A stretch of DNA of 64,000 bases. Source: Owenia fusiformis. Its lineage: Eukaryota; Annelida; Polychaeta; Sabellida; Oweniidae. Below, piece by piece: positions 33,801-46,239 of this stretch; the first letter of the stretch is position 1, and each line of letters starts with the position of its first letter. A program made the position numbers and the translations under genes. The notes under the pieces are model-generated. The model did no database searches. It worked only from the letters and a program-made list of their open reading frames with translations, and was not told the origin of the DNA. Location of the stretch: the NCBI GenBank assembly GCA_903813345.2, contig CAIIXF020000005.1:29145375-29209374 (forward strand), read 5' to 3'.

Positions 33801-36800
33801 AATACCCTTGTTTACATCGGGTTGATCTTGGATATTCAACTGCACATTTCATGTACCTCATAAAAAGTTATAGGCTAATAAGGCCATAAGAAGGCTATTG
33901 AACCAAGAAAAATCAAAGGATTATTTTTGTTAAGAAAAGAAACACATGGACTTATTTGCGCAACATGATTATAACTACAAACATTCGAATCATTTTTGAA
34001 TCAATATTGAAACTGGACAACAAATGAACTGGATGGCACAAAATAACATCAACACGATACGCAAAGATACACTAATTACTTTGATATAAAACTAACAACC
34101 CCATGGACTCATTCTTTAATTATATCGAATCTATGAATTGAATCGCACAAAATAATTTCAACAAATACTGTAAATACTTTGATATAAAAAGTGTCTCATA
34201 AGCCGGAGACGGCTGGGGGCTATTGCCTTTATTTCTTGTAAATGTATAATGTCTTAACCATGTATAGCCTGTGACACTATAATAAATATTTAAACTAACT
34301 ATAACTGATTATTCCATCAAACAAAAATTTGAATGAAATTTGTGAAGACTGTTGAATTGTGCTTTCTATTAGATTCTTTGACAAAACAGCAGTACAAAAC
34401 ACAGCAAAAACCTATTTTCAGCAAAAATAATCATGAATAAAACCTCTTGTTTTAACTGATATTTAATAGGCTAGAATGGTTTGGAAGGTCAATTTTTCCA
34501 AAAACATGTTTTGAATGAGAAAAACAAAGATAGAATTGATCAATTTCAATGAAAAGTCAGTTTTTATATTGTGTTAGAGAGTGACCAGATCAACTTGACC
34601 TTGGAGTTTTAACACAGGCCATCAATTTCATGTCCAAATATAGAGCTGTCAATCAAAATCTTGAACTGTGTGACTTGTTAAAGTTATTTTTAGTTTGAAT
34701 GATGTGGATGATTTTTCATCTTGGATTGTTCTCAGAAACAGAATTGAGGTTTTGTAAAATGTTCAAATCAAATTTATAATCACTTAGATAGACTAATAAT
34801 GTTTTTTGATAAATATATACATGTACAGGTCAAAATGACCTACTTGAAACAGACACTGAAAAAATATTAGTTTAGTGAAATGAAACAAAGCGATTATCAT
34901 TTGTAATTTGTAGATATGATAGAAACAAAAATATTAGAATAAAATTCTCAATAGCTGGTAATTCAAGTTATCAAAAATTACATTTTTTCATGGTGGCCAT
35001 TATGAATTGAGCAGCCATTTTAAAATATCTTTTCCAGCAGTGTACTGAGTCCATTCAGTTATCAGCATATAAAATTTGAACCAAATCATCAACTGGTATT
35101 CGAGTTATAATAGACTATATAAACATATAAAAATGGGCCCTATTTTGAAATTAGGGGTCATATTGACTATGCCTTCCTGAGTAGCATTTCTTGACTGAAT
35201 TCTATAGTGTGTATTGAAGTTATCAAAGATTATATTTTTTTCATGAAAAGTGGTGGCCATTCTAAAATTCAGCAGCCATCTTGAAAATTTCACCATGAGC
35301 AGAGGTCTTATGTCTCGAAGGCACCAGCATGAGATGAACTGACTTCTCTATATCACTACTGAACTTAGTTCAGTGAGATAATTAGAGTTTCAGTCATGTT
35401 TTGAATGATTCTCTCCCTTTATGCTGAGCCCAACTGATAATATAAAAATAACTTCATTACACCAAGTTGAAAATCAAGCACCCAATTGAGAACTTGGAGA
35501 TTATGAAACCTTTAAAGACTGGAATCAAGTTGACTTAAATATTTATTGAATGGCCCATGTTCTGTGATGTCCATTCTATTTTAGACTCAAAACAGGAAAA
35601 TTCATGGATTTTACTGAGTTGAAGGTGCATGTTGGTTTATTTACTAATGCTTCATCCTAACGATTTATCTTAAATCTAAATCTAACATCTCCAAAGATAA
35701 AATTAATTTTTTCAAATATATGCAAGGAGAGAAGTAATTTTTGGGTCGCTTACGACAACTGCGTACAATTTCTAATTATCCATGTCAGATTTTCCCATAA
35801 AAATTGTAGAAATAGTGCACAAAGCATTACCTTAGAGAAGACTTGGTATTTCTGTCCACTTTCACATGGCCGACAACACTACTGAGTATTTCTAGTGCCC
35901 TCTCTTTCTCACTCTTACCATCAATGTTGTCATCATGTGTCTCCATGGCGACATCTGGAATATAAACACATGACTGATGAGTTGGACTCAAGGATGATGA
36001 CAAAAATGTAATAATCAGGATATCTTCATGAATTTTCATGTGTATATGAGTGTTCAATGTGGAAAACTATGGTGTACTCCAGTACTTACATAGCTACAGC
36101 TACAACTTTGGAATTTAGAGAAATTAGGTTTTCCACTGACAGGCTCAACAAGCCAAATCACTCCAAAATGATTCCGTAATGTAGATAAGAAATAGTATTG
36201 ATAATTTTTATGAAAACAATCCAAATAATGATTGTCATGTCAGTTAATATCATCATAAATGAAAGAAATATTCCATAATTAGAATTGCATTTTTTGTCAC
36301 TCTACTCTAAATGAATATAAAATTGACTCATTGGCACTTATACAAGGTATGAGCAAAATGGGACAAGAGAAAAACATTTCATTAACAATTTTATGACAAA
36401 GAATATTCTTATCACCTTGTAGTTTGCCTTCATCTCCGTCCTCATCGCTCTCAATGAATCTTTCATCCAATTTGAAACGACTGTCATTTCCAAATCTCGA
36501 CTGTAACTTGATCAGCTTCTTCCCTGCCTCCCCTTCATATTCAGGACGAATCTTAAACATCTCAGCATCCTCTTTATCACTTGAGTCTGATTCGCTGTCA
36601 CTATCAAATAAGGACTTTTTCTCCTTGGATAACTTACTCTACAATTAGAGGATTTCTTAGTGAACAATTCAATTAAAAATGGTACTATTCAGTGGGCACA
36701 TGTGACGAAAAAATCTATTTCCTCCAAAACGAGTCACAAGTAGGAGCCACCAATGGTGTAAGTTACCGGCATGAATTTTTTGAAGTCACATAAAATGGAT

Positions 36801-39800
36801 ATGAGCTTTAGTTCTTTTGTCCAAAACTATTGATAAATGAACAGATGAATGGAAGGACGAATGGATAGGTGATTCATAAATTGGAATGATAGTTTCAATT
36901 TTGCTATTGATAAAAGTTGTAATAATGAAGATTCACAACAAAAACAGTTCAAGGTCTTCAATTAATTTTTGTAGAAAAAGGAAGAGCTATAGTAAGTTTA
37001 AATTCTAGACTGATGGAGACTAAGTATTTCTTAATATAATATATCACATATCAAGGAGGATTGGCTCCTAGGATTGAAACTCAATATTTTCCAATAATGA
37101 AGACGTCGCAAATGTCATTATTTTCTGAAATTATAACTACTGTACGCCCGGTATTATTCGCGAGCTTTAATAGCCGCGAAACCGTGTTTTCGCAAAATTC
37201 GCGAATTTCACAAATTCAGAAGTGCGTGCCGGGCTATGTTTGCCCTTTCTGCGTCGTTGTACACTTTATATGTTCCACGCTTGGACTTCATGTTATTTTT
37301 AGCAATTTGAACTTCAGTTTCTATAATATCGTCGATGTCATTATTAAGCCTAGGCCCATTGGTAGTAGTTGGCCTAACTAGCCAACGTAAAATAGACATG
37401 TTGGTGGAAATCATCCAATTATCGCCCAATAACACTAGACGAAACGTTTACACAAAACGAAATGCATTTTGTAGTTCTTCTTACAGATGTAGGAATGGAG
37501 GGATCAGAAGTTGACGAAATGCATCAGAGCCCCGGGTAAAAACAAATTCCCGGGGATTTAATTGGCAATTTCGCGACGATAATTTTTCGCGATTTTAACA
37601 CCATCGCGAAAAGCGCGAAAGTTAATCGCACACGAATAATACCGGGCGTACAGTAACTATGAATTCAAAATAAACAGTCCAAAAGATTCTATTAACCAAT
37701 ATCTCGATCATTTCTCATGAGTTTTGGAATTTGGAATATATTATTACTTCCTTACTCTAAATAATAAAATATAAATTGATTAATATGCACCTTAGGTTTC
37801 ACCACATTTGGATCATCCAGTGATTTTCCAGAATCAGCTTCTTTCACAGCCGTTGCTTGAACAGTGACATCATCATCATCATCGTCATCGGAGTCAAACT
37901 TCGTGTGCTGCGCTTTACTGGTCTGCTTGTCCTGGAGAATAAAATAGCTTGTTATGATCATTTGTCTGTTTGTATGTTTTGTTGTTATACACAATGAAGT
38001 ATAAATATGTGAATCAACATGACTGGTAGGATCCATAGTGCTGTCCCTAGGTCTGATTTCGTTACTCGGCTCGGAAAAAAGGTTTGTGGGTATCATTTTG
38101 TTCCAGACACTCTCTAGAATAAATTCATCTTGGGTGGAGTAAAAATGTGTGGTAAACGAATTTGCTATGGGCAGTTAAAGAGGCGCCATCTATTCATTTT
38201 CAAACAGGGTGTAGGGGTATAAAATAATTTTTTAACACATTTTAATAGTAAAATGACATTGAAATACTAATAAAATCTTATCAAAAACATTATTTACAAT
38301 CAGTATGAATTTTCTTGTGTGGATTAGGGTGAAAATAAGGGCATATCTTGAAATTCACTACAGGGGCGCCACCTATTTTGGTACTTCTACCACGTGTAAT
38401 AACTTATTTTAGATTCGTTAAGGTACGAAATGTACTGAAAAAATTCATTCTGAAGGCCCTATATATGTTCATACCACATACTTAAAATTAGATCAATAGC
38501 TTATGTACCGGCCGAGAAAAAAATTATTGAAATTTAAAATTGTGGTATCATGCAGGATAGGGGTGACCATATCTCACATTATTAACTTCCAAAATATGGA
38601 GCATATGTATCTCAAATGTGCTCAAAATGTTGTATGTACTCTTGCTTTGTCATAATATTACTAATAAGAAGTAGAAAAATGATTATACATTTTAGAAATT
38701 ATTAATTCTCATTTTGGCTTCTGACGTCCCAGGGGTGACCATATCTCACCTTTATAACTTCCAAAATATGGAGCATATGTATCTCAAATGTGGTCAAAAT
38801 GGTGTATGTACTCTTGCTTTGTCATAATATTAGTAATAAGAAGTAAGAAAATGATTGTACATTTAAAAAAATATTAATTCTCATTTTGGCGTCTGACGTC
38901 CCAGGGGTGACCATATGTCACCTTAATAACTTCCAAAATATTGAGCATATGTATCTCAAATGTGCTCAAAATGGTGTATGTACTCTTGCTTTGTCATAAT
39001 ATTAGTAATAAGAAGTAGAAAAATGATTGTACATTTTAGAAATTATTAATTCTCATTTTGGCTTCTGACGTCCCAGGGGTGACCATATCTCACCTTAATA
39101 ACTTCCAAAATATGGACCATATGTATCTCAAATGTACTCAAAATGGTGTATGTACTCTTGCTTTGTCATAATATTATACTTAAATAAGATGTAGGAATAT
39201 GATTATACATTTAAAAAATTTTAATTTTAATTTTAGCTTCTGAGGTCCCTCAATAACTTCTAAAATTATGTAACATATACAACTCAAATATACCAAAAAT
39301 GGGGCATATGGTCTTGCTTTGTCATAAAATTATTCATTAGATGTAGAAAAAATTATTACACCTTTTTTGAATTGAAATTTTCATTTTAGCTTCCGAATCT
39401 GATATCCCAGGGGCAACTATATCTCACCTTGATATAACTCTCACAGTATGCAACATATGCATCTCATATGTGTGCCCAAAATGGTATAAATATAGTCTTG
39501 TTTTGTCATATTTATTGAGATTCATAAAATCAGAAGTTCAGAATTTATGGATTTGACTGTCTCCCCTGAAGGATGCAGCTACATATAGCCCAGAGACAAT
39601 AAGATCTACTTTCAAATATTTGCATCTTCTCCCCAAACACTCCTTATATTACAGGAACAATGGACAATAAGTCTTTTGCATGCCTTGGATGCAACATCTT
39701 TTGTATACTGGTAGCCTATCAGTAGTGTGAGTACCCTAGCCTCTTTTACCAAAAGTTTTACCTAAAGTTTTGATGTCTGGAAGGAAAACAGATCACTCTT

Positions 39801-42800
39801 GTTCTTGGCACATCTTAGGAAATTTACAAGAGAATTAGTATGATATACCTTCTCCCTTGTTCCATTTCTATGTTTTATATGTGGGGAAGAAATATTACTT
39901 AATTTGCACAATCATTTATGTTCATGTTCTGCATATTTTCACTGTTGGGTTTTAGCATGTTAATGATCTAATTTTTGGCATGGTCATTCAAAAGGACAGG
40001 TGGCGGTAGACCCCTCTTTTAGCCCCCCTTCAAAATAAGTATATATTGACATGGAATTGAAGAGGAAGTATGACTTATTACTTAAAATGTGATTTCTGAG
40101 AATTTAGACATTTGACCTTGACATTAGGGTAGTTTAAAGGTCAACTTTGAAAGATGCTATTTTTGTCACAATTTTGCCATTTTCTAATACAAGAAATGAA
40201 AGCAATTGGCTTAATTTTGATTTTGACTGATAATAAGGGGCCCCAATAAGCCATGTGAATGGAAATAAAAATATTCACCGGCAATTACATGAAAATCTTG
40301 AGAATAAATCCCAATATGGACATTTTTGGGGGGATAAATTTTCCTGTTTCAAAAATGAATGTTCTTGTTGTCTTTTGAGACTCTAACAGTATCCTAATAT
40401 AAGCATGTTTTAAGAGTTGGGATGTAATTATTATTTCAAATACCCATGGCATGACACTCAAAAGATTGCCTAAAATAATTTCTACTTATTCCCTATTGAG
40501 AAAAACACTTAGGCCATTCAAAATAATTATCTAATTAATGTCACTAAATTCTATGTTTTCAGAAAAAACAAAATGTTTCCATGTACTCTGTACTTGTAAT
40601 GCATATAAATGACAGAGGGAATTGAGATCATGAAATATATTGTATTGAAATGAGTTCCAAGATTGATTAAAAACTACATGTATATAAGCTCTAGCATTGT
40701 CTTCATTAACAAGGTCATCTGAATCAAGAGGTGTTACTTGCTTTGCCACAATGTGTTATTGCATTTTCACTTTAAATAATATATAAAACCTTTAATATTG
40801 TCTTCATTAAAGGAATATTCCTTGCCAGACCCTTTCTCTCTTGATATGGTAGCTATAATCATATATATAGTTTCCATATTTAGCAAAACATGGGAAAATG
40901 TTTTAATATGGTCAATATTGATCATTTAAAAATCTAGTGCTTATTTCCAGTGAGCTGCCATCTTTTAAGATTTCTTGCAGGAAGTGATGTCATCAACTCT
41001 CAACTTCTATAACCTTGCCTGTAACAGTATAGGAAAGTAGCACAAAATCACTTCTAGACAAGTGATCATTAGTTTCTGTGCAAAAATATTTTCAGGGCTT
41101 GTCAACTTAGAATAAAAGAAGAGATTTTCAGATGGATTAAATAAGATACAAAGTTGAAAAAGAATATTAGCTGGTTTTGTAATTCTTAATAGCTCTTCAC
41201 CTAATGCTATATGCAAAGTTGAGAGTCGATGACATCACTTCCTGTGTGAAATTTTAAAAGATGGCAGCTTACTGGAATTGAGCATCACATTTCTAAGTGA
41301 TCAAATTTGACCATATCAAAACATTTTTGCGTGTTTTGCTAAACATGGCAAGCATATATATGGTTATAGCTATCATATGAGGAGAGAGATGGTTTGGCAA
41401 GGAATATTCCTTTAACAAGGTCATCTGAATCAAGAGGTGTTACTTGCCTTTCCACTTTGTAGTTTTTAATATAAGGCCCTTCGATGCCAACATATAATTA
41501 ATTTTGAATGGCCTAATCTGTACATGCAGTTATGTAGTGTACATGTATACCCAGGTTAGCAGCCATATTGAAAACATAAACCAGTCAGCCTTATTTTCAT
41601 CACAAAAGTTAAGTTTTAGTGGTGAGCCCAAACTCCCACAAAAATTATATTTGCAGAGAAACTACTTTACAGTCTCTGCATTATACAGTTTCAATATCTT
41701 TTTTGTGGGAGAATGGGCTGATGGTTAAATCTTCATCGAAAGGAAATGAGCACCATGCTAAAACTTGATAACAAAGTGAACAAAAAATGACAATGTTTTC
41801 CAGATTTGCATTGGTAAACTTCATACATAGCTAGATTTTTTAAATGTTGTACTCCGAATGCCTGCATGCCATATGTTCCATATAATAAATTCTATGTAAT
41901 GATAAGTTTTGATATTATTTTGATGGTAAACATAGTGTGTACCCATATTCAGACAGCCTTGTGATAGGGGTTCTTACTGCCAATTTTTCAAAAAAACTGA
42001 AAACTAATGCCACTTTTTGAAATTGCACCCCTCAAGAAAAAAGGTTTATCTACAACTTGCAATCGGTTTTGAAAGTAAATGGAAGAATGAGTTTTTTGGA
42101 AAAAGTCTAAGTTGACCAATAGTCTCTTAAATGGACCTGTTCTTTAATTTAATGGAGGAACTATAGTTTTCCATAATCTGTTATGAATGGAGGTTTTGGA
42201 GGCCTAATAAACTGAAGAACTTTGCTCCTGGATATGGTTCTATCAAATGGTACTGTTAGGTTTTCAAGTTGCCTTTTGTCGAATGTGCTATATTGTTCTT
42301 GCCCCATCTCAACAATTGTATTCACTGTATGGCCTATCATGCCAAGAGTAATGCAAGTGTTCCAAAAGCTAAGCTCTTCTCTGGGACCCAAGAAGTGCGG
42401 GACGTCACAATCATAAATTAATATTTCAATACAATCAATGTATGTTGTATGACAAACATGAAAACTAGAGAATATGGCTAGAAAGATTTATCATTACAAA
42501 GAGCTCCTTTTCCCGTATTTTACGTACTCAAAATCCCCTAATTCAGTGTATGATCCAAGGTGCATATATTGCAGGCCACAGGATAACATATTAACACCTT
42601 ATCAACATTTGTCATTATTCATAAATGGAGTAAAGTACTCCCACTATTGATAGGCTAAAAGGATTCCTGTATGGATTACAAAAGATGTTTGGTCCAAGTT
42701 ATGCAAGGGAATAATCTCATCCATTGTACCTCTAAGGGGTTTTAGGGGAGCAGATGCAAATATTTGAAAGCAGATATTATTTGCCCTGAATTATATGTAG

Positions 42801-45800
42801 CTGTAGAGGAGACAGTCAAAATCCATTGATTCTGAACTGTTGATTTTATGATTCTAAATAAATATGACAAAACAAGACTATATTTATACCATTTTGAGCA
42901 CACATTTGAGATGCATAAGTTGCATATCGTGAGAGTTATCAAGGTGGGACACCAGAGGCTAAAATTAAAATTTAAAAAAAAATGCAATCATTTTTCTACA
43001 TTTCATTAATAATATGAAAGACAAGACTTTTCTGAGAATATTTGAGGCGTATATGTTACATATCTTAGAAGTTATTATTATCATTATATGTTGCGATATG
43101 ATTACCCAGGAACGTAAGAAGCTAAAGTTTAAATTTTTAAATGTATAATCATATTCCTACATCTTATTAGTATAATATTATGACAAAGCAAGAGTACATA
43201 AATCATTTTGAGTACATTTGAGATACATATGCTCCATATTTTGGAAGTTATTAAGGTGAGATATGGTCACCCCTGGGACTTCAGAAGCCAAAATGAGAAT
43301 TAATAATTTCTAAAATGTACAATCATTTTTCTACTTCTTATTACTAATATTATGACAAAAAAGCAAGAGTACATACACCATTTTGAGCACATTTGAGATA
43401 CATATGCTCAATATTTTGGAAGTTATTAAGGTGACATATGGTCACCCCTGGGACATCAGAAGCCAAAATGAGAATTAATATTTTTTTAAATGTACAATCA
43501 TTTTCTTACTTCTTATTACTAATATTATGACAAAGCAAGAGTACATACACCATTTTGACCACATTTGAGATACATATGCTCCATATTTTGGAAGTTATAA
43601 AGGTGAGATATGGTCACCCCTGGGACGTCAGAAGCCAAAATGAGAATTAATAATTTCTAAAATGTACAATCATTTTTCTACTTCTTATTACTAATATTAT
43701 GACAAAGCAAGAGTACATACACCATTTTGAGCACATTTGAGATACATATGCTCAATATTTTGGAAGTTATTAAGGTGACATATGGTCACCCCTATCCTGC
43801 ATGATACCACAATTTTAAATTTCAATAATTTTTTTCTTCGCCGGTACATAAGCTATTGATCTAATTTTAAGTATGTGGTATGAACATATATAGGGCCTTC
43901 AGAATGAATTTTTTCAGTACATTTCGTACCTTAACGAATCTCAAATAAGTTATTACACGTGGTAGAAGTACCAAAATAGGTGGCGCCCCTTTAGTGAATT
44001 TCAAGATATGCCCTTATTTTCACCCTAATCCACACAAGAAAATTCATACTGATTGTAAATAATGTTTTTGATAAGATTTTATTAGTATTTCAATGTCATT
44101 TTACTATTAAAATGTGTTAAAAAATTATTTTATACCTCTACCCCCTGTTTGAAAATGAATAGATGGCGCCTCTTTAACTGCCCATAGCAAATTCGTTTAC
44201 CACACATTTTTACTCCACCCAAGATGAATTTATTCTAGAGAGTGTCTGGAACAAAATGATACCCACAAACCTTTTTTCCGAGCCGAGTAACGAAATCAGA
44301 CCTAGGGACAGCACTACCAAGAAAGTATTAGGCTTTAAAGTTTAGCCACAATACTTCATTATGATGCAAAGATTTGTGAATACAAAATAAAAGTAGGACT
44401 AGGACCTCTTCCCAAAATAGAGATACATGTATTTGATCTACAATTATTTACCATTCAGCCCCTCGGCATTGATGTAATTAAAACTTACAAGTGAAGTCAA
44501 AGCAATTTTCATGGCAGATTGCTGTTCTTTCATCTCCTTATGTTTCTGCTTCAGAGCATCAAGTCTCTTCTGATTGGCTAATGCATGCTTCTCCTCAGCA
44601 GTCTGATTGGTTGTGATTTTGGGCACCTTGGTTTTACTACCGTCAACAGTCTTAATGTTAGCTTCAGATTTGCTCTCTATTTTCATTAATTCGGTTTCTA
44701 TTTTAGGTTTAGTTTCTATTTTGGATTCTTTTCTCATTCCTTCGGTCGCTACTTCAGGTTTAATTTCGTTTTTCATCTCCACCTCAGAATCTGAATCATC
44801 AGATGAGGACTCTAATTTTTCACATTCTTTCCTATTTCTAACAAATTCTTTCATTTTTTCAGTGGACATTTTCTTTTTACTGGTTGTCATAGCTGCAGTT
44901 TCAAACATTTCAAAATCAGACCCACTGTCTTCTTCTTCCAACTGAGTAATAACCTTATTTGACGCAAGATTTTCATGAACTTTTTTTGTTTTCATTTGAG
45001 GTGTTTCAGTTTTTATGGGTTGTGAATTTTCATTATCAGATTCACTTGATTCTTCTTCAGATTCACCAGAGTCATTTTCTGATTCAGAAACTAATTCACT
45101 TGCAGAGTCATTAGATTCATCATCCGACTCTTCGAACTCCTCATCTGATTCATTGCCTGAACTGTTTGAATCAACACTTGATTCATCTTCAACATTTGAA
45201 TCAACACTTATTTCATCTTCATTGGGAGGTTCACTTTCCTCCATTGCACTTTCTGTTTTAAGATTTCCTGAATTGTCATTGACATTTGCCTCATCTGAGC
45301 CACTAGCAGATGAAGCATTTTCACCTATAGATTCCTCACTTAGAGGAGTGTCTTCATCAGATGACTTAGTGAGGTTTTCTTGATCAGCTGGTTTAACAAT
45401 TTCATTTGTTGATTTTTTATGAGCTCTTGATTTATTTCCTATTTTAAGATTAGATTCATTGTTGCGTTCTGTATTATCTTGCTCTGATTCTGAGCTGGAG
45501 TGATATTCAATTTCATTTTCAGATTTCAATTTTGAAGATTCATTATCATTAGTGCTATCATCCTCCCGAACAGTCTTTCTCATTTTATTTTCAATGTCCT
45601 CAATCTTAATTTTTCCTTTGATAATCTTTTCAAAATCATCCTCACTGTCGCTGTTATAAGTCCTTGGTTGCCAAGTTCTTCTCTGATGAGGTACATCATC
45701 CACTATGCCACTCTTGAATTCATCAACTGTGTTCCACTTTAAAATATTTAAATTAGTCTGTTGACTTTGTTTCTCCGATGATTTGATTGTATTTTTTTCA

Positions 45801-46239
45801 TTTTGCGTTTTAACCTTTTTCTTTGCTGGTTGAGGCCCTCCTACTGGTATTGTCAAACTACTTGTGCTATCTGACCTTTTTCTCGTCTTTTTCTTCATTT
45901 TTAATATGACCTGATCTGTATCTGCTGATCCCGTTGAATCCCTCTCAGAATTTCTTCCTTTCTTTTGTTTCCCTACCTGCTCAACTACATTTTTCTTAGC
46001 AGTTTTATCTAAATCCTCTTGAAGTGAAACAATCTCAAATTCACTAAGCCGAGGCACGATTTCAGTCTCAACTAGTTGTTTTGTTTTTATATTTTTCAGA
46101 TTTGTCAAACTGTTCAGACCAGATGATGTTGCAGTTACTTTAGTTGTTATTTTTTCTGATGGAGTGCTGGACAAATTGTTCGACTCAGGAGTCTTCTGGG
46201 CATCAACCACAACTTGATTTTTTCTTTTCTTCTGTTTTT
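27833..46239 (-). CDS. NOL8: Nucleolar protein 8, C-terminal ~997 residues (5' exons with the RRM not found)
   Basis: Minus-strand exons: 46239-44489, 37931-37791, 36638-36416, 35954-35831, 32867-32787, 32394-32135, 31705-31582, 28636-28548, 28351-28269, 27952-27833 (TAG). Phases agree throughout (2 + 998 codons). The large first visible exon is a low-complexity Ser/Asp/Glu/Lys stretch ending with a coiled helix (ANQKRLDALKQKHKEMKEQQ). Then come family blocks FDSDDD, FKIRPEYEGEAG..LQSRFG, RFDPTKEEH, LPEVSTEKYFEV, FFYFENDERLQ and, at the C-terminus, a basic tail with (RG)5. Vertebrate NOL8 is a nucleolar protein for ribosome biogenesis that binds Rag GTPases, with an N-terminal RRM (family knowledge). 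The exon at 32787 uses a GTTTGT donor. Introns contain a satellite array and a 6.3-kb inverted-arm element. No RRM is visible up to the next genes. Confidence 0.85.
29015..29212. repeat. Diverged first copy of the satellite
   Basis: 'gtggatacaaaatatgtgga ... ggtgtacatatgtaat ... atgttagtctc' is clearly related to the 136-bp unit but strongly mutated and about 60 bp longer. It suggests the single-copy ancestor from which the array grew. Confidence 0.65.
29213..30945. repeat. 136-bp satellite array, ~12.7 near-identical copies, in NOL8 intron
   Basis: The phrase 'ataaaatgtgtgggagagtg' recurs every 136 bp from 29221 to about 30850. Copies differ by only a few bases (for example 'gtctgattcc' lacking two t, 'actcag' for 'gtcag', 'aaaacgtg'). 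The copies towards 30660-30930 are slightly more divergent. Open frames across it are artefacts of the period. Confidence 0.95.
31035..31120. repeat. Short tandem repeat 'atcccgtatcag'
   Basis: Six or so copies of a 12-16-bp unit (atcccgtatcag, sometimes with 'caaa'). It lies between the satellite and a palindromic MITE. Confidence 0.8.
31339..31516. mobile_element. Palindromic MITE, 178 bp
   Basis: 'aggttatt...gaatatggattttattcc...atatgatattggcc' is matched by 'ggccaatatcat...ggaataaaatccatattc...aataacct'. The centre 'gggcgatagccc' is itself a hairpin. Confidence 0.8.
32868..35830. other. NOL8 intron, no element delimited
   Basis: About 3 kb. The stretch 34970-35300 contains two loose repeats of 'ggtggccattatgaattgag cagccatttt' type. 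The same family is seen at 56200 and 62540-62740. Otherwise nothing recognisable. Confidence 0.5.
37140..37653. mobile_element. TA-flanked pogo-like element with a fragment of coding sequence
   Basis: Inverted ends CTGTACGCCCGGTATTATTCG / CGAATAATACCGGGCGTACAG, bordered by TA. 514 bp. On the minus strand a 75-codon frame (37435-37208) contains SKRGTYKVYNDAERANIARHAL. This is very like the N-terminal helix-turn-helix start of CENP-B/pogo-type transposases ('KRGxYxxYxxExRAxIxxxA', family knowledge). The rest of the transposase is missing. In NOL8 intron. Confidence 0.7.
38560..39600. repeat. ~172-bp tandem repeats, left arm
   Basis: Four good and two decayed copies of a unit containing 'ggtgaccatatctcaccttaa', 'acttccaaaatatggagcat', 'tactcttgctttgtcataat' and 'tctgacgtcccagg'. 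The inverted counterparts are at 42890-43800. Confidence 0.88.
40811..41411. mobile_element. Palindromic TTAA-site MITE, 601 bp
   Basis: Inverted ends AGGAATATTCCTTGCCA / TGGCAAGGAATATTCCT, flanked by TTAA at 40807-40810 and 41412-41415. The arms are near-identical over about 200 bp ('gaagtgatgtcatcaactct' and inverse). The uninterrupted target sequence exists next door at 40696-40741. TTAA sites suggest piggyBac or Kolobok mobilisation. Confidence 0.88.
41418..42730. other. Centre of the 6.3-kb element, nothing recognised
   Basis: It contains 'ttttgaatggcctaat' at about 41500, the inverse of 'aggccattcaaaataatt' at 40512, which marks another nested inverted pair. A 76-codon minus-strand frame (42391-42161) has balanced composition but no recognised motif and no splice context. 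Confidence 0.5.
42890..43800. repeat. ~172-bp tandem repeats, right arm (inverted)
   Basis: The same unit in reverse complement ('atgctccatattttggaagt', 'cctgggacgtcagaagcc'), again about four good copies plus decayed inner ones. Confidence 0.88.

Larger units (their letters stand above)
38038..44314. mobile_element. 6.3-kb element with ~1.6-kb inverted arms, in NOL8 intron
   Basis: The outer ends are TAGTGCTGTCCCTAGGTCTG (from about 38037) and its inverse ending near 44315. The arms 38038-~39640 and ~42735-44314 are near-identical inverted copies over at least the outer 1.2 kb. They contain arrays of ~172-bp repeats. The centre (39.7-42.7 kb) has nested elements and no recognisable transposase. 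No clear target duplication was seen. The arrangement resembles Foldback elements (inference). Confidence 0.85.

Noticed and set aside
42161-42391. 76-codon minus-strand frame in the centre of the 6.3-kb element
   Set aside because: Looks protein-like, but no transposase or other motif was recognised and no neighbouring coding sequence exists.
44607-45383. Plus-strand Ser-rich frames
   Set aside because: They are the antisense of the Asp/Glu/Ser-rich NOL8 exon and have no motifs of their own.
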